NCBI GenBank assembly: GCA_964036195.1
Contig: OZ038452.1
Location: 12,332,704-12,396,703, forward strand
Length of the DNA: 64,000 bases
Direction: 5' to 3'
Source: Sphaerolaimus hirsutus
Lineage: Eukaryota > Nematoda > Chromadorea > Monhysterida > Sphaerolaimidae
In this document: positions 37,601 to 40,600 of the stretch, one piece after another
How positions within the stretch are numbered: position 1 is the first letter of the stretch
Layout of the letters: each line of letters begins with the position of its first letter
The notes under the pieces: generated by a model
What the model saw: the letters and a program-made list of their open reading frames with translations, nothing else
The model's database searches: none
What the model was told of the DNA's origin: nothing
Made by a program: the position numbers and the translations under genes

Positions 37601-40600
37601 GCACCATTCCATGAAAATGGCGTGATTTTGGTGCCCCTAGCACCACTCCATGAAAATGGCACTATTTTGGTGCCCCTAGCACCATTCCATGAAAATGGCG
37701 TGATTTTGGTGCCCCTAGCACCACTCCATAAAAATGGCACTATTTTGGCGCCCCTAGCACCATTCCATGAAGATGGCACTATTTTGGTGCCCCTAATGCC
37801 ACTCCATAAAAATGGCACTATTTTGGTGCCCCTAGCACCATTCCATGAAAATGGCGTAATTTTGGTGCCCCTAGCACCACTCCATAAAAATGGCACTATT
37901 TTGGCGCCCCTAGCACCATTCCATCAAAATGGCATGATTTTGGTGCCCCTAGCACCATTCCATGAAAATGGCACTATTTTGGTGCCCCTAGCACCACTCC
38001 ATAAAAATGGCACTATTTTGGCGCCCCTAGCACCATTCCATCAAAATGGCATGATTTTGGTGCCCCTAGCACCACTCCATAAAAATGGCACTATTTTGGC
38101 GCCCCTAGCACCATTCCATGAAAATGGCACTATTTTGGTGCCCCTAATGCCACTCCATAAAAATGGCACTATTTTGGCGCCCCTAGCACCATTCCATCAA
38201 AATGGCATGATTTTGGTGCCCCTAGCACCACTCCATGAAAATGGCACTATTTTGGTGCCCCTAGCACCATTCCATGAAAATGGCGTGATTTTGGTGCCCC
38301 TAGCACCACTCCATGAAAATGGCACTATTTTGGTGCCCCTAGCACCATTCCATGAAAATGGCGTGATTTTGGTGCCCCTAGCACCACTCCATAAAAATGG
38401 CACTATTTTGGCGCCCCTAGCACCATTCCATGAAGATGGCACTATTTTGGTGCCCCTAATGCCACTCCATAAAAATGGCACTATTTTGGTGCCCCTAGCA
38501 CCATTCCATGAAAATGGCGTAATTTTGGTGCCCCTAGCACCACTCCATAAAAATGGCACTATTTTGGCGCCCCTAGCACCATTCCATCAAAATGGCATGA
38601 TTTTGGTGCCCCTAGCACCATTCCATGAAAATGGCACTATTTTGGTGCCCCTAGCACCATTCCATGAAAATGGCATGATTTTGGTGCCCCTAGCACCACT
38701 CCATGAAAATGGCACTATTTTGGTGCCCCTAGCACCATTCCATGAAAATGGCGTGATTTTGGTGCCCCTAGCACCACTCCATAAAAATGGCACTATTTTG
38801 GCGCCCCTAGCACCATTCCATCAAAATGGCATGATTTTGGTGCCCCTAGCACCACTCCATAAAAATGGCACTATTTTGGCGCCCCTAGCACCATTCCATG
38901 AAAATGGCACTATTTTGGTGCCCCTAATGCCACTCCATAAAAATGGCACTATTTTGGCGCCCCTAGCACCATTCCATCAAAATGGCATGATTTTGGTGCC
39001 CCTAGCACCATTCCATGAAAATGGCACTATTTTGGTGCCCCTAGCACCATTCCATGAAAATGGCACTATTTTGGTGCCCCTAGCACCACTCCATAAAAAT
39101 GGCACTATTTTGGCGCCCCTAGCACCATTCCATGAAAATGGCACTATTTTGGTGCCCCTAATGCCACTCCATAAAAATGGCACTATTTTGGCGCCCCTAG
39201 CACCATTCCATCAAAATGGCATGATTTTGGTGCCCCTAGCACCACTCCATGAAAATGGCACTATTTTGGTGCCCCTAGCACCATTCCATGAAAATGGCGT
39301 GATTTTGGTGCCCCTAGCACCACTCCATGAAAATGGCACTATTTTGGTGCCCCTAGCACCATTCCATGAAAATGGCGTGATTTTGGTGCCCCTAGCACCA
39401 CTCCATAAAAATGGCACTATTTTGGCGCCCCTAGCACCATTCCATGAAAATGGCACTATTTTGGTGCCCCTAGCACCACTCCATAAAAATGGCACTATTT
39501 TGGCGCCCCTAGCACCATTCCATGAAAATGGCACTATTTTGGTGCCCCTAATGCCACTCCATAAAAATGGCACTATTTTGGCGCCCCTAGCACCATTCCA
39601 TCAAAATGGCATGATTTTGGTGCCCCTAGCACCACTCCATGAAAATGGCACTATTTTGGTGCCCCTAGCACCATTCCATGAAAATGGCGTGATTTTGGTG
39701 CCCCTAGCACCACTCCATAAAAATGGCACTATTTTGGCGCCCCTAGCACCATTCCATCAAAATGGCATGATTTTGGTGCCCCTAGCACCACTCCATAAAA
39801 ATGGCACTATTTTGGCGCCCCTAGCACCATTCCATGAAAATGGCACTATTTTGGTGCCCCTAATGCCACTCCATAAAAATGGCACTATTTTGGCGCCCCT
39901 AGCACCATTCCATCAAAATGGCATGATTTTGGTGCCCCTAGCACCATTCCATGAAAATGGCCCTATTTTGATGCCCCTAATGTCACTCCATAAAAATGGC
40001 ACTATTTTGGCTCCCCTAGCACCATTCCATCAAAATGGCATGATTTTGGTGCCCCTAGCACCACTCCATGAAAATGGCCCTATTTTGATGCCCCTAGCAC
40101 CACTCCATAAAAATGGCACTATTTTGGTGCCCCTAGCACCATTCCATGAAAATGGCGTGATTTTGGTGCCCCTAGCACCACTCCATAAAAATGGCACTAT
40201 TTTGGTGCGTCTAGCACCATTCCATGAAAATGGCACTATTTTGGTGCCCCTAGCACCATTCCATGAAAATGGCATTATTTTGGTGCCCCTAGCACCATTC
40301 CATGAAAATGGCATGATTTTGGTGCCCCTAGCACCACTCCATAAAAATGGCAATATTTTGGTGCCTCTAGCACCACTCCATGAAAATGGCACTATTTTGG
40401 CGCCCCTAGCACCATTCCATGAAAATGGCATTATTTTGGTGACCCTAGCACCACTCCAACAAAAATGGCACTATTTTGGCACCCCTAGCACCACTCCATG
40501 AAAATGGCTCTATTTTGGCGCCCCTAGCACCATTCCATGAAAATGGCACTATTTTGGTGCCCCTAGCACCATTCCATGAAAATGGCATGATTTTGGTGCC

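Noticed and set aside
35390..40501. A 1,703-residue repetitive protein gene
   Set aside because: 39-bp units without stops keep all copies in frame, the reverse strand is equally open, and the array lies inside an intron of a better-supported gene.
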